From Microbacterium bovistercoris (lineage in GTDB: Bacteria > Actinomycetota > Actinomycetes > Actinomycetales > Microbacteriaceae), in assembly GCF_003387575.1 (NCBI RefSeq), contig NZ_QUAB01000012.1, positions 1-64,000 on the forward strand: a DNA stretch of 64,000 nt, in the 5' to 3' direction. Below the pieces are notes generated by a model. The model saw only the letters and a list, made by a program, of their open reading frames with translations, was not told where the DNA came from and made no database searches. The position numbers were made by a program, and so were the translations under genes. Positions 49,220 to 58,193 of this stretch are shown piece after piece; position 1 is the first letter of the stretch, and the number at the start of each line of letters is the position of its first letter.

Positions 49220-50083
49220 ATGCCCGAGATGCCGGAGGTGCAGGGGCTCGTCGAGTTCCTCGGCGAGCGCGCGGTCGGTCATGCGATCGCACGGACGGGC
49301 GTGGGCGAGATCGCCGCGCTGAAGACCTACGATCCGCCGAACACCGCGCTGCACGGTGCGACGATCACCTCGACCGCGCGGTACGGCAAGTTCGTCGACA
49401 TCGCGTGCGGCGACGATCTGCACCTGGTCTTCCACCTCGCCAAGGCCGGGTGGCTGCGCTGGTACGACGCCCTGCCGACCACACTGATCAAGCCCGGCAG
49501 GAGTCCGATAGCTCTGCGCGTCGCGCTCGATGACGGCAGCGGCTTCGACCTCACAGAGGCGGGCACGAAGAAGTCGCTCGCGGTGTACGTGGTGCGCGAC
49601 CCGCGGGACGTCCCCGGTATCGCCCGGCTAGGCACCGATCCGTTCGATCCGGCGTTCACCCGGGACTCCTTCGCCGCGCTGCTGGCGGGGCGGCGCACGC
49701 AGATCAAGGGTCTACTGCGCGATCAGGGGCTGATCGCCGGCATCGGCAACGCGTACTCCGACGAGATCCTGCATGCCGCGAAGATGTCACCGTACGCACC
49801 CGCGGCAAATCTCGACGGGGCCGAGATCGACCGGCTCTACGAGGCGATGCAGACGACGCTGCGGGATGCCACGGCCGAGGCGTCCGGCAAGCCGCCCGCC
49901 GATCTGAAGGATGCGAAGAGGTCGGGCTTCCGAGTGCACGCCCGCCGCGGCGAGGCGTGTCCGGTGTGCGGCGACACCATCCGCAGCGTGTTCTTCGCCG
50001 ATCGCAGCCTGGAGTACTGCCCCACCTGCCAGACCGACGGCAAGGTGCTCGCCGACCGCCGGCTGTCCCGGCTGCTGAAATAG
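49220..50083 (+). CDS. Fpg/Nei family DNA glycosylase
   Basis: A 287-residue base-excision glycosylase. The N-terminus is MPEMPEV, keeping the catalytic Pro2-Glu3; the helix-two-turn-helix region is RRTQIKGLLRDQGLIAGIGNAYSDEIL, and the C-terminal zinc finger has CPVC and CPTC. It removes oxidised bases and cleaves the abasic site. Actinobacteria have several paralogs, so I do not assign mutM or nei. Confidence 0.92.
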   Translation: MPEMPEVQGLVEFLGERAVGHAIARTGVGEIAALKTYDPPNTALHGATITSTARYGKFVDIACGDDLHLVFHLAKAGWLRWYDALPTTLIKPGRSPIALRVALDDGSGFDLTEAGTKKSLAVYVVRDPRDVPGIARLGTDPFDPAFTRDSFAALLAGRRTQIKGLLRDQGLIAGIGNAYSDEILHAAKMSPYAPAANLDGAEIDRLYEAMQTTLRDATAEASGKPPADLKDAKRSGFRVHARRGEACPVCGDTIRSVFFADRSLEYCPTCQTDGKVLADRRLSRLLK

Positions 50084-50138
50084 GGCGTCACGGGGAATGA
50101 ATCGCCGACACCCGCGTTGAGTAGACTCAGAGCATCAA

Positions 50139-50275
50139 CGTGCTCCGGGGTCGGTGAGAATCCGAACCGGCGGTGACAGTCCGCGAACGCCCGTCAGGGT
50201 GCCGATCCGGTGGAATTCCGGAACCGACGGTGATGCGGGAGGAGACTCCCGCTAGTCCGGATGAGAGGAAGCACG
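50139..50275 (+). promoter_or_regulatory. FMN riboswitch (RFN element)
   Basis: Conserved RFN blocks occur in order: CGTGCTCCGGGG, GAACCGGCGGTGACAGTCC, GTCAGG, GATCCGGTGGAATTCCGG, CCGACGGTGA, and GTCCGGATGAGAGGAAGCACG. P1 pairs CGTGCT (50139-50144) with AGCACG (50270-50275). It lies 50 bases before ribD and should shut down the riboflavin operon when FMN is bound. A short hairpin (GGCACGCG facing CGCGTGCC, about 50275-50292) follows, between the aptamer and the ribosome site GGAAAGGA. Confidence 0.95.
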
Positions 50276-50324
50276 GCACGCGCACGCGTGCCTCGGCGCC
50301 CCCGGAGTCCGGAAAGGACAGCGG

Positions 50325-51347
50325 ATGACAGTGACCGAGGCGGAGCGCGACGCGATGTCGCGTGCGCTCGCACTGGCCGCGAACGGTCCCCGCGGACTGA
50401 ACCCGCAGGTCGGCGCCGTCATCCTCTCTCCGTCGGGCGAGATCCTCTCCGAAGGGTGGCACCACGGCGCCGGCACTCCGCACGCCGAAGTCGACGCGCT
50501 CTCGAAGCTCGCACCGGGCGCGGCGCAGGGCGCGACTGCGATCGTCACGCTCGAGCCCTGCAACCACACGGGTCGCACGGGCCCCTGCGCTCAGGCGCTG
50601 ATCGACGCAGGCGTCGGCCGCGTCGTCTACGCTCTCGACGACCCCGGCGAGAAATCCGGCGGCGGCGCCGAGCGGATGCGCGCGGCGGGCGTGGACGTGC
50701 AGTCCGGCGAGCAGCAGGACGCCGCCCGCGCCCTCATCGGCGACTGGCTGGCCGTGCAGCGCCTCGGCCGCCCGCACGTCACCGTCAAGTGGGCGCAGAG
50801 CCTGGACGGCCGTGCCGCAGCATCCGACGGCACCAGCCAGTGGATCACTGGACCGGCCGCACGAGCCGATGTGCACGCGCGCCGCGCAGCATCCGACGCG
50901 ATCGTCGTCGGCACCGGAACGGTGCTCGCGGACGACCCCTCGCTCACCGCGCGCGACGGCGACGCGCTGTACCCGTCGCAGCCCGTACCCGTCGTGATCG
51001 GATCGCGCGAGACCCCGGCGGATGCCGCGGTGCGGCGCCATCCGCATGCTCCGCTGTTCTACGACGGCGACCTCGCCGGAGTGCTCGAGGACCTGCGCGA
51101 GCGCGGGGTGCAGCGCGTGTTCGTCGAAGGCGGCCCGACGCTGGCGAGCGCGTTCCTGGCCCAGGGATTCGCCGACGAGATCCTCGCCTACCTCGCGCCG
51201 GTGCTGCTCGGCGGCGACCGGCTCGCACTGACAGACATCGGCGTCGGCACGATCGCCGACGCCCGCAGACTCACGATCGACGAATGGCTGCCGCTCGGTA
51301 CGGACCTGCTCGCGATCGCCCACCCGACCCAGGAGGAGAGCGACTGA
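50325..51347 (+). CDS. ribD: Riboflavin biosynthesis deaminase/reductase RibD
   Basis: A 340-residue bifunctional enzyme. The N-terminal deaminase has the zinc site in PHAEVDAL and EPCNHTGRTGPCAQAL; the C-terminal reductase begins about residue 150 with RPHVTVKWAQSLDGR and has FVEGGPTLASAFL. It carries out deamination and NADPH reduction of the pyrimidine intermediate. First gene after the FMN riboswitch; its stop overlaps the ribE start by one base (TGATG). Confidence 0.96.
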   Translation: MTVTEAERDAMSRALALAANGPRGLNPQVGAVILSPSGEILSEGWHHGAGTPHAEVDALSKLAPGAAQGATAIVTLEPCNHTGRTGPCAQALIDAGVGRVVYALDDPGEKSGGGAERMRAAGVDVQSGEQQDAARALIGDWLAVQRLGRPHVTVKWAQSLDGRAAASDGTSQWITGPAARADVHARRAASDAIVVGTGTVLADDPSLTARDGDALYPSQPVPVVIGSRETPADAAVRRHPHAPLFYDGDLAGVLEDLRERGVQRVFVEGGPTLASAFLAQGFADEILAYLAPVLLGGDRLALTDIGVGTIADARRLTIDEWLPLGTDLLAIAHPTQEESD

Positions 51348-51982
51348 TGTTCACAGGAATCATCGAGGAGATCGGCGAGGTCACCGCCATCACGCCCTCC
51401 GGCGACGGCTGGCGCCTCACCGTCCGCGCGCCGAAGGCCGTCTCCGACGCCGTGCACGGCGAGTCGATCGCCGTCAGCGGTGTGTGCCTCACCGTGGTGG
51501 GCTCGACGGCAGACACCTTCGACACCGACGTGATGAAGCAGACGCTGGATGTCTCAGCCCTGGCATCCGTCGAGGTCGGCACCCGCGTCAACATCGAGAA
51601 GGCGATGCCGGTGGGCGCCCGGCTGGGCGGACACATCGTGCAGGGGCACGTCGACGGCACCGGTGAGGTGCTCGAGGTGCGCCCCGGTGACCAGTGGAGC
51701 GTGCTGCGCATCTCGCTGCCCGCCGACCTCGCCCCGCTCGTGGTCGACAAGGGGTCGATCGCCGTCGCCGGCACCTCGCTGACCGTCAGTGCCGTGAGCC
51801 CTTCGACAGGCTCAGGGACCGACGAGGGGCACTGGTTCGAGGTCTCCCTCATCCCCGAGACCCTGACCGCCACGATCCTGGGCGCTCTCGCCGTCGGCGA
51901 CCGCGTCAACCTCGAGACCGACATCCTGGCCCGTCACGTCGAGCGGCTGCTCGCGTTCCGATCGGAAGGAGGCTCGCGATGA
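51347..51982 (+). CDS. ribE: Riboflavin synthase alpha subunit
   Basis: A 211-residue enzyme dismutating two 6,7-dimethyl-8-ribityllumazine molecules to riboflavin. It has two homologous beta-barrels: MFTGIIEEIGEV opens the first and GGHIVQGHVDGTG opens the second. At about residues 150-159 the loop SAVSPSTGSGTDEG is encoded by a CCCTTCGACAGGCTCAGG repeat, slightly lengthening the usual loop before WFEVSLIPETL. AGGAGGAG precedes the ATG. It overlaps ribBA by four bases. Confidence 0.95.
   Translation: MFTGIIEEIGEVTAITPSGDGWRLTVRAPKAVSDAVHGESIAVSGVCLTVVGSTADTFDTDVMKQTLDVSALASVEVGTRVNIEKAMPVGARLGGHIVQGHVDGTGEVLEVRPGDQWSVLRISLPADLAPLVVDKGSIAVAGTSLTVSAVSPSTGSGTDEGHWFEVSLIPETLTATILGALAVGDRVNLETDILARHVERLLAFRSEGGSR
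51796..51820 (+). repeat. CCCTTCGACAGGCTCAGG repeat inside ribE
   Basis: One arm of the widespread actinobacterial CCTTCGACAGGCTCAGG repeat family lies in frame within ribE. A matching two-arm element is at 20428-20497 downstream of eno on the other side of the window. Confidence 0.8.
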
Positions 51983-53253
51983 GCCTGTCCCCCATCACCG
52001 AAGCCCTCGACGCCCTGCGCGCTGGAAAGCCGATCATCGTCGCGGACGACGAGAACCGCGAGAACGAGGGCGACATCATCATCTCGGCCGAACTCGCGAC
52101 CCCCGAGACCATGGCATGGATGGTGCGCTGGACCTCCGGTCTCATCTGCGCGCCGATGCCGGCCGATCTCGCCGATCGGCTGAACCTGCCGCCGATGGTC
52201 GAGTCGAACGAGGATGCCCGTTCCACGGCCTACACGGTGAGCGTGGACGCCGCCGAGGGCGTGACCACCGGCATCAGCGCACACGACCGCTCGCACACGC
52301 TGAACGTGCTGGCGGACCCCGGATCGACGGCGAAGAGCATCATCCGCCCCGGGCACATCCTGCCGTTGCGCGCCGTCGACGGCGGTGTGCGCGAGCGCGG
52401 CGGGCACACCGAGGCCGGCGTGGAGCTGATGCGTCTCGCCGGGCTGCAGCCGGTCGCCGCGATCGCCGAGGTCGTCGCCGAGGACGGCAGCATGATGCGC
52501 CTCCCCGCCCTGCTCGAGCTGGGCGCACGCGACGGCGTGCCGGTGATCACCATCGAGCAGCTGATCGGCCACCTGAACGAGATCGACCCGCGCGACGAGG
52601 CCGACTGCGTGGCTACGAACCGTCAGCGCCGGGTGAGCCTCCGCGCCGACGCGACCGTGCCCACCGACCACGGCACCTTCCGCTTCCTCGCCTACAAGGA
52701 CCGCATCACGGGCACCGACCACATCGCGGTCGTCTCGGGCGAGCTCGGCGAGACGGCCCTGGTGCGGGTGCACTCCGAGTGCCTGACCGGTGAGGCGTTC
52801 GGCTCGCAGAAGTGCGAGTGCGGGCCGCAGCTGCAGGCGGCGCTCGACGCGATCGAGCAGGAGGGTGGCGTGGTCATCTACATGCGCGGTCACGAGGGCC
52901 GTGGCATCGGCCTGATCAACAAGCTCCGTGCGTACAGCCTGCAGGAGGAGGGGCTCGACACCGTCGACGCCAACCTCGCCCTCGGACTGCCCGCCGACGC
53001 CCGTGACTACGCGGCTGCCGGCGGCATCCTCGCCGACCTCGGCGTCTCCCGCGTGCGACTGCTGACCAACAACACCGACAAGGTGAAGCAGCTGCGCGAG
53101 CTCGGCCTCGACGTCATCGAGCAGGTCCCGCTGATCGTCGGCGTCGGCCCCAACAACCACCAGTACCTCGAGACCAAGCGCGATCGCATGGGCCACATCA
53201 TCGGCGAGTCCGAACTGGCCGACGCCCTCGCGCAGGGAAAGGACGACGCATGA
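51979..53253 (+). CDS. ribBA: RibBA: DHBP synthase / GTP cyclohydrolase II
   Basis: A 424-residue bifunctional enzyme providing both precursors of riboflavin. The N-terminal DHBP synthase has ADDENRENEGDII and RPGHILPLRA with RERGGHTEAGVEL; the C-terminal GTP cyclohydrolase II has the zinc cysteines in SECLTGEAFGSQKCECGPQL and MRGHEGRGIGL. ATGA overlaps with both ribE upstream and ribH downstream. Confidence 0.97.
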   Translation: MSLSPITEALDALRAGKPIIVADDENRENEGDIIISAELATPETMAWMVRWTSGLICAPMPADLADRLNLPPMVESNEDARSTAYTVSVDAAEGVTTGISAHDRSHTLNVLADPGSTAKSIIRPGHILPLRAVDGGVRERGGHTEAGVELMRLAGLQPVAAIAEVVAEDGSMMRLPALLELGARDGVPVITIEQLIGHLNEIDPRDEADCVATNRQRRVSLRADATVPTDHGTFRFLAYKDRITGTDHIAVVSGELGETALVRVHSECLTGEAFGSQKCECGPQLQAALDAIEQEGGVVIYMRGHEGRGIGLINKLRAYSLQEEGLDTVDANLALGLPADARDYAAAGGILADLGVSRVRLLTNNTDKVKQLRELGLDVIEQVPLIVGVGPNNHQYLETKRDRMGHIIGESELADALAQGKDDA

Positions 53254-53726
53254 GCGGCGCAGGAGCACCCACCCCGCAGTCCCCCGTCGACGGCACCGGC
53301 CTCCGCGTCGTCGTCGTCGCCGGCACCTGGCACGACGTCATCACGGACGGCCTGATCGCGGGCGCCCAGCGCACCCTCGACGCCGCCGGTGCGACGCACT
53401 CGCTGGTGCGCGTGCCCGGCTCGTTCGAGCTGGCGCTCGCCGCCCAGGCCGCCTTCGCCGGCGGCGCCGACGCCGTGGTCGCCCTCGGCGTGATCATCCG
53501 CGGCGGCACCCCGCACTTCGAGTACGTCTCGGCGGCGACCACCGACGGCCTGAACCGGGTGGCGCTGGATGCCGGCAAGCCGGTCGGCTTCGGCGTACTG
53601 ACCCTCGACGACGAGCAGCAGGGCATCGACCGCGCGGGCCTGCCGGGATCGAAGGAGGACAAGGGCGCGGAGGCCGCCGATGCTGCGATCCGCACCGCGA
53701 GGGTGATCGCGGAACTGCGCGGCTGA
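53250..53726 (+). CDS. ribH: 6,7-dimethyl-8-ribityllumazine synthase
   Basis: A 158-residue lumazine synthase, the penultimate step in riboflavin synthesis, assembling into pentamers or capsids. Signatures are VPGSFELALAAQAAF, ALGVIIRGGTPHFEYVSAA with the active-site histidine, and KPVGFGVLTLDDEQQ. It closes the ribD-ribE-ribBA-ribH operon and is followed by a long palindrome. Confidence 0.97.
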   Translation: MSGAGAPTPQSPVDGTGLRVVVVAGTWHDVITDGLIAGAQRTLDAAGATHSLVRVPGSFELALAAQAAFAGGADAVVALGVIIRGGTPHFEYVSAATTDGLNRVALDAGKPVGFGVLTLDDEQQGIDRAGLPGSKEDKGAEAADAAIRTARVIAELRG

Positions 53727-53728
53727 GA

Positions 53729-53805
53729 TCCTTCGTCTCGCTCCGCTCGCTCAGGACCCGGGGACCCCGGATCCTGAGCGAGGAGCGCAGCGACGAGACG
53801 AAGGA
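53729..53805. repeat. Long palindromic repeat after ribH
   Basis: TCCTTCGTCTCG...CTCGCTCAGGA (from 53729) faces GATCCTGAGCGAGG...CGAGACGAAGGA (to 53805); the arms are near-complementary with a few-base insertion. It starts three bases after the ribH stop and is well placed to end the riboflavin transcript. It belongs to the family at 4095, 30712 and 63473. Confidence 0.8.
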
Positions 53806-53855
53806 CGCTCGACGACCCGTGGATGTACCGGTACCGGCTCGGCTAGCCTGAAGCC

Positions 53856-54218
53856 ATGGAAACCCTCCGCGCTGTCGTCGTGTTCGTCCACCTTCTGGGG
53901 TTCGCCGTGCTCTTCGGCGCCTGGGCGGCGCAGGCGTTCGGCGGCAAGAAGCAGTTCACCCAGCTGATGAACGTCGGCCTGGCGATCGCCGGTGTCGCCG
54001 GACTCGCGCTCGCCGCCCCGTGGGGCATCGAGTGGACGCCCGGCATGAGCTTCTACCTGAAGATCACGGTGAAGCTCGTCGTGCTGATCATCATCGGCGG
54101 CCTGATCGGCATGGGCATGGCAAGGCAGAAGCGCGGCGGCACGGTTCCCTCCGGCGCGTTCTGGGCGGTCGGCGTGCTCGCGCTGCTGAACGCGGCGCTC
54201 GGCTTCTTCTGGCACTGA
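53856..54218 (+). CDS. Four-helix membrane protein, unknown function
   Basis: A 120-residue protein almost entirely of four hydrophobic helices: RAVVVFVHLLGFAVLFGAWA, a second around LMNVGLAIAGVAGLALAA, a third in LKITVKLVVLIIIGGLIGMG, and a last one in VPSGAFWAVGVLALLNAALG. The HLLGF...GKKQ and WTPGMSFYLKITVK parts recall small actinobacterial membrane proteins of unassigned role. No partner is obvious. Confidence 0.75.
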   Translation: METLRAVVVFVHLLGFAVLFGAWAAQAFGGKKQFTQLMNVGLAIAGVAGLALAAPWGIEWTPGMSFYLKITVKLVVLIIIGGLIGMGMARQKRGGTVPSGAFWAVGVLALLNAALGFFWH

Positions 54219-54393
54219 GCCGCGGAGACACGCGACCGTGTCGCCGCACATCAGTATGATCGACACACCTGCGCGCTGCGCCGTTCATCATCGAGGCTGA
54301 TTCCGACGCGGACGCGGGCATCCGGAACTCCCCCGGATCCGTCTCCCCAGCACGACGGTCCCCATTCCGAGCCTCGACATCACGGAGGTTCAC

Positions 54394-55569
54394 ATGCGCA
54401 AGACGTTCCGTACAGCAGCTCTGCTCTCGGCATCCGTTCTCCTTCTCGCCGGCTGCAGCTCCACCGGTGACGACTCCGGGAGCGGCGCGGACGGCGGTCT
54501 GAAGGGCAGCGGCTCGGGCGACACCTGCACGATCGAGGGCACGGTGCCCGTCGCGGCGGCGCTCAGCCTGACCGGCGCCGCGGCGAGCTACGGCGAGTCG
54601 CAGCAGAAGGGCCTCGAGCTGGCCGCCGAAGAGCTGAGCGAGCAGGACGGCGTGAAGTACGAGCTCACCGTCGAGGACGACGGCACCGACCCCCGGCAGG
54701 CGATCGGCCTGTTCGAGCAGTTCGTCTCCGACGGCACCAGCCTGGTCATCGGCCCGACCCTGTCGAACACCGCGTTCCAGGCGCAGCCGGTCGCGCAGGA
54801 CGCGGGACTGCCGGTGCTCGCCATCTCCAACACCGCCGCCGGCATCACGGAGCAGGGCGATTTCATCTTCCGCGACTCCCTCACCGAGGCACAGGTGATC
54901 CCGCAGACGATCAAGGCCGCGACCGAGAAGCAGGATCTGAAGAAGGTCGTCGTCATGTATTCGAACGACGACGCCTTCACCGAGTCGGGTTACGACGTCA
55001 TGGCGCAGTCTCTCGAGGACAACGGCGTCGAGATCGCCGACACGATCACCTTCTCGGTGAAGGACACCGACTTCCGCAGCCTGCTCACGGCCGCGAAGCA
55101 GCAGAACCCCGACGCGCTCGTCGTGTCGGCACTGATCGAAGCCGCCATTCCGCTGGTCACCCAGGCCCGCGAGCTCGGCATCGACGCGCCGATCATCGGC
55201 GGCAACGGCTTCAACAACCCGCAGCTGATGGCGGATGCCGGCGAGGCCGCCGAGGGCGTCATCGTCGGCGCGGCCTGGAACTCGGCCTCGGAGAGCCCGG
55301 AGAACACTGCGTTCATGGAGGCCTTCCAGGAGAAGTACGACTCGGCGCCCGACCAGTTCGCCGCGCAGGCCTACACAGGGCTGAAGGTCGTCGACCACGC
55401 CGTGCGCGCCAACTGCTCCGGTGAGCGAGACGACATCCGCGATGGACTGACCAAGGTCAAGGACCTGCCCACGCCCCTGGGTTCGTTCAGCATCAACGAG
55501 AACCGCGACGCCGAGCACGACGCCGTGGTGCAGATCGTGCAGGACGGGAAGTTCGCGGTCCTGAACTGA
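54394..55569 (+). CDS. ABC transporter substrate-binding lipoprotein (LivJ-like)
   Basis: A 391-residue type I periplasmic-binding-protein-fold lipoprotein. The signal peptide ends in LLLAGC with the lipidated cysteine at 21, followed by a Gly/Ser linker. The binding domain begins VPVAAALSLTGAAASYGESQ and has SVKDTDFRSLLTAAKQQNPDAL, typical of the LivJ/HAAT family. It captures the ligand for the adjacent liv-type permeases. The ligand could be a branched-chain amino acid, but see the hydroxy-acid oxidase in the operon. Confidence 0.93.
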   Translation: MRKTFRTAALLSASVLLLAGCSSTGDDSGSGADGGLKGSGSGDTCTIEGTVPVAAALSLTGAAASYGESQQKGLELAAEELSEQDGVKYELTVEDDGTDPRQAIGLFEQFVSDGTSLVIGPTLSNTAFQAQPVAQDAGLPVLAISNTAAGITEQGDFIFRDSLTEAQVIPQTIKAATEKQDLKKVVVMYSNDDAFTESGYDVMAQSLEDNGVEIADTITFSVKDTDFRSLLTAAKQQNPDALVVSALIEAAIPLVTQARELGIDAPIIGGNGFNNPQLMADAGEAAEGVIVGAAWNSASESPENTAFMEAFQEKYDSAPDQFAAQAYTGLKVVDHAVRANCSGERDDIRDGLTKVKDLPTPLGSFSINENRDAEHDAVVQIVQDGKFAVLN

Positions 55570-55597
55570 CGCCGCCCGCTCCACAGAGGGAACCACC

Positions 55598-56473
55598 ATG
55601 CAGCAACTGCTGAACGGCCTGTTCCTCGGCTCGATCTATGCCTTGTTCGCCATCGGCTTCACGCTGGTGTTCGGCATCCTCGATCGGCTGAACCTGGCCC
55701 ATCCCGCGGTCTTCACCGCCTCCGCGTTCGTCGGCATCTGGGTCAGCGACGCGTTCGACCTGCCTATCGGGATCGTGCTCCTGATCGTGTTCGCCTTCGG
55801 TGCGGTGATGGGCCTGCTCATCGAGCGCATCGCGTTCCGTCCGCTCAAAGACCGACCGGACGCGCACTTCGCGGGGCTGATCTCGTCGATCGCGATGGCG
55901 GGGATGATCGTGGCGCTGCTGCAGGCGGCGTTCGGGCCGAACACGCGGCGCTTCCCGCCGGGCACGGTCACCGAGGCGACGGTCGAGTTCGCGGGGCTCA
56001 CCGCGAGCGTGCTGCAGATCGGCATCCTGGTGATCTCGCTCGGCCTGATGGTGGCCCTGAGCCTGCTGGTGCACCGCTCACCGCTGGGCCGCTCCATGCG
56101 CGCGGTGGCCGAGAACCCCACCGCCGCGCGGGTGCTGGGCGTGAACGTCGACAGGGTCACCGCGCTGACCTTCGCGATCTCGACCGCTCTCGGCGCCGTC
56201 GCCGGTGTGCTGTTCGCCCTGAACGTGAACAGCGCCCAGCTCGGCATGGGCAGCGCGATCGAGTTGAAGGGCCTCGCGGTGATCATCGTCGGAGGCATGG
56301 GGTCGCTGTCGGGCTCGCTCGTCGGCGGCCTCATCCTCGGCGTCGCCGAGGTGTTCGCGATCCAGTACATCGGCTCGAGCTGGCGCGACCTGATCGCGTT
56401 CGCGCTGCTCTTCCTCATCCTGCTGGTGCGCCCGCAGGGCCTGTTCGGCAAGCGCCGGGTGCGGGAGGTGTGA
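55598..56473 (+). CDS. Branched-chain amino acid-type ABC permease (LivH-like)
   Basis: A 291-residue inner membrane permease with about eight helices. LNGLFLGSIYALFAIGFTLVFG opens the protein and VIIVGGMGSLSGSLVGGLILG is the LivH/LivM loop near the C-terminus that contacts the ATPases; RAVAENPTAARVLGVNVDRV is also characteristic. It lies 28 bases after the binding protein. Confidence 0.94.
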   Translation: MQQLLNGLFLGSIYALFAIGFTLVFGILDRLNLAHPAVFTASAFVGIWVSDAFDLPIGIVLLIVFAFGAVMGLLIERIAFRPLKDRPDAHFAGLISSIAMAGMIVALLQAAFGPNTRRFPPGTVTEATVEFAGLTASVLQIGILVISLGLMVALSLLVHRSPLGRSMRAVAENPTAARVLGVNVDRVTALTFAISTALGAVAGVLFALNVNSAQLGMGSAIELKGLAVIIVGGMGSLSGSLVGGLILGVAEVFAIQYIGSSWRDLIAFALLFLILLVRPQGLFGKRRVREV

Positions 56474-56474
56474 C

Positions 56475-58193
56475 GTGTTCACCGAATCGACGCTGGTCTT
56501 CATCGCGCTGAACGCGATCTTCGCCTACTCCTTCTACGCGGTGCTGGTGGCCGGCCAGCTCAGCCTCGGCCAGGCCGGATTCGCCGGCCTCGCGGGATTC
56601 ACGGCCGCAGCGCTCACTCCCCCGCCCCTGCAGTGGGGCCCGCTGCCGACACTGCTGTTCGCCATGGTGGTCGGGATGGCGGTCGGCGCGGTCACCGCGG
56701 TGATCCTCGGCCTGCCCACGATGCGCCTGCGCGGTGTCTATCTCGCGATCGCGACTCTCGGATTCGCCGAGGCCATCCGCATCATCATCATCAACTCCTC
56801 CTGGACCGGCGGCGCGCAGGGGATGCCCGTGCCGAAGGTGCTCACGCCGGCGATCGCGTGGATCGCTCTCGCCGTCGTCACCTACTGGTTCGCCAGGCAG
56901 TCCCGCTCGAGGTACGGCCGGGCGCTGGAGGCGATCCGCGAGGACGAACTGGCCGCCCGCTCGCTGGGTGTCAATGTCGGCGGGCACCGATTGTCGGCCT
57001 TCATCGCCGCAGGCGTGCTGGCCGGACTGTACGGGGTGATGTGGGCGTACTACGTGCGCCTGATCGCGCCGGAGGACTTCGGGTTCACTGCCGCGATCGA
57101 CGGTCTGGTCACGGCAGTCGTCGGCGGCACCGCCAACTTCGTCGGGCCCCTGCTGGGCAGCGGATTCCAGACCCTGCTGCCCGAGGTCCAGCGCGCGATC
57201 GGCATCGAGGCGGGCTGGATCCGCCCGTTCCTGTCCGGCCTGCTGCTGCTCATCGTCATCCTGTACCTGCCCGGCGGGCTCGCCAGCCTCATCCCGCGCC
57301 GCCGTCAGAAGGTCGACGTCTCGAAGATCGACGCGGATGCCGCAGGGCTGACCCTCCGCGAGCACCCGGCCAGGGGCGAGATCGTGGCCGAGCTGACGGG
57401 CCTGTCGAAGGAGTACGGCGGCGTGCACGCGGTGCGCGGCGTCGACCTCACCGTGCGCAGCGGCGACGTGGTGGGGCTGATCGGCCCGAACGGTGCGGGC
57501 AAGACCACCCTGGTGAACATGATCTCCGGGCTGATCCCGCCGTCGGGCGGCACCGCCACCGTGCTCGGGGTGCGCGTCGGGCACACCGCGGTGCACAAGA
57601 TCGCCGCTGCGGGCGTGACGCGCACGTTCCAGCATTCCAAGCTGTTCAACCGGCTCACGGCGCTGGAGAACGTGCTGATCGGCGCGCACCTGGTCGCTCG
57701 TCCGACGTTCCTCCGGCGGCTGCTCTGGCTGCCTTCCGCGCGACGCGACGAGCGCACCGCGCTCGCGCACGCCGCGCAGTGCCTGCGCCGGGTCGGGATG
57801 CTCGAGAAGGCGAACGTCACCGCGAAGGCGCTGTCCTACGGCGACCAGCGCCGGCTGGAGATCGCCAGGGCCCTGGCGGCCGACCCCACCCTGCTGATCC
57901 TCGACGAGCCGGCCGCGGGCATGAACCATGTCGAGGCCGCGCAGCTCTCCGAGTTGATCCGTCGGCTCGCGGCCGACGGTCTGACGATCATCTTCATCGA
58001 GCACAACGTCGGCATGGTGCTGAGCACCTGCGATCACATCGTCGTGCTGAACTTCGGCGAGGTGCTCGCAGACGGCACCCCGGCGGAGATCGCGGCGGAC
58101 GAGCGGGTCATCGAGGCCTATCTCGGCGCCGCCACGCCGGACGACGGATCGGATACGGCGAGCACCGCCCCGACGGGCAAGGAGGACGCGTGA
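56475..58193 (+). CDS. Fused permease-ATPase of liv-type ABC importer (LivM-LivG)
   Basis: A 572-residue fusion. Residues about 1-285 are a LivM permease (GQLSLGQAGFAGLAGFTAA; AIREDELAARSLGVNVGGHRL; VVGGTANFVGPLLGSG). After a linker, residues about 315-550 are a LivG ATPase with Walker A GLIGPNGAGKTTLV, TFQHSKLFNRLTALENVLIG, signature LSYGDQRRLEIARALA and Walker B LLILDEPAAGMNH. GTG start at 56475 after GGAGG. TGATG overlap leads into livF. LivM-LivG fusions are known in Actinobacteria. Confidence 0.94.
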   Translation: MFTESTLVFIALNAIFAYSFYAVLVAGQLSLGQAGFAGLAGFTAAALTPPPLQWGPLPTLLFAMVVGMAVGAVTAVILGLPTMRLRGVYLAIATLGFAEAIRIIIINSSWTGGAQGMPVPKVLTPAIAWIALAVVTYWFARQSRSRYGRALEAIREDELAARSLGVNVGGHRLSAFIAAGVLAGLYGVMWAYYVRLIAPEDFGFTAAIDGLVTAVVGGTANFVGPLLGSGFQTLLPEVQRAIGIEAGWIRPFLSGLLLLIVILYLPGGLASLIPRRRQKVDVSKIDADAAGLTLREHPARGEIVAELTGLSKEYGGVHAVRGVDLTVRSGDVVGLIGPNGAGKTTLVNMISGLIPPSGGTATVLGVRVGHTAVHKIAAAGVTRTFQHSKLFNRLTALENVLIGAHLVARPTFLRRLLWLPSARRDERTALAHAAQCLRRVGMLEKANVTAKALSYGDQRRLEIARALAADPTLLILDEPAAGMNHVEAAQLSELIRRLAADGLTIIFIEHNVGMVLSTCDHIVVLNFGEVLADGTPAEIAADERVIEAYLGAATPDDGSDTASTAPTGKEDA

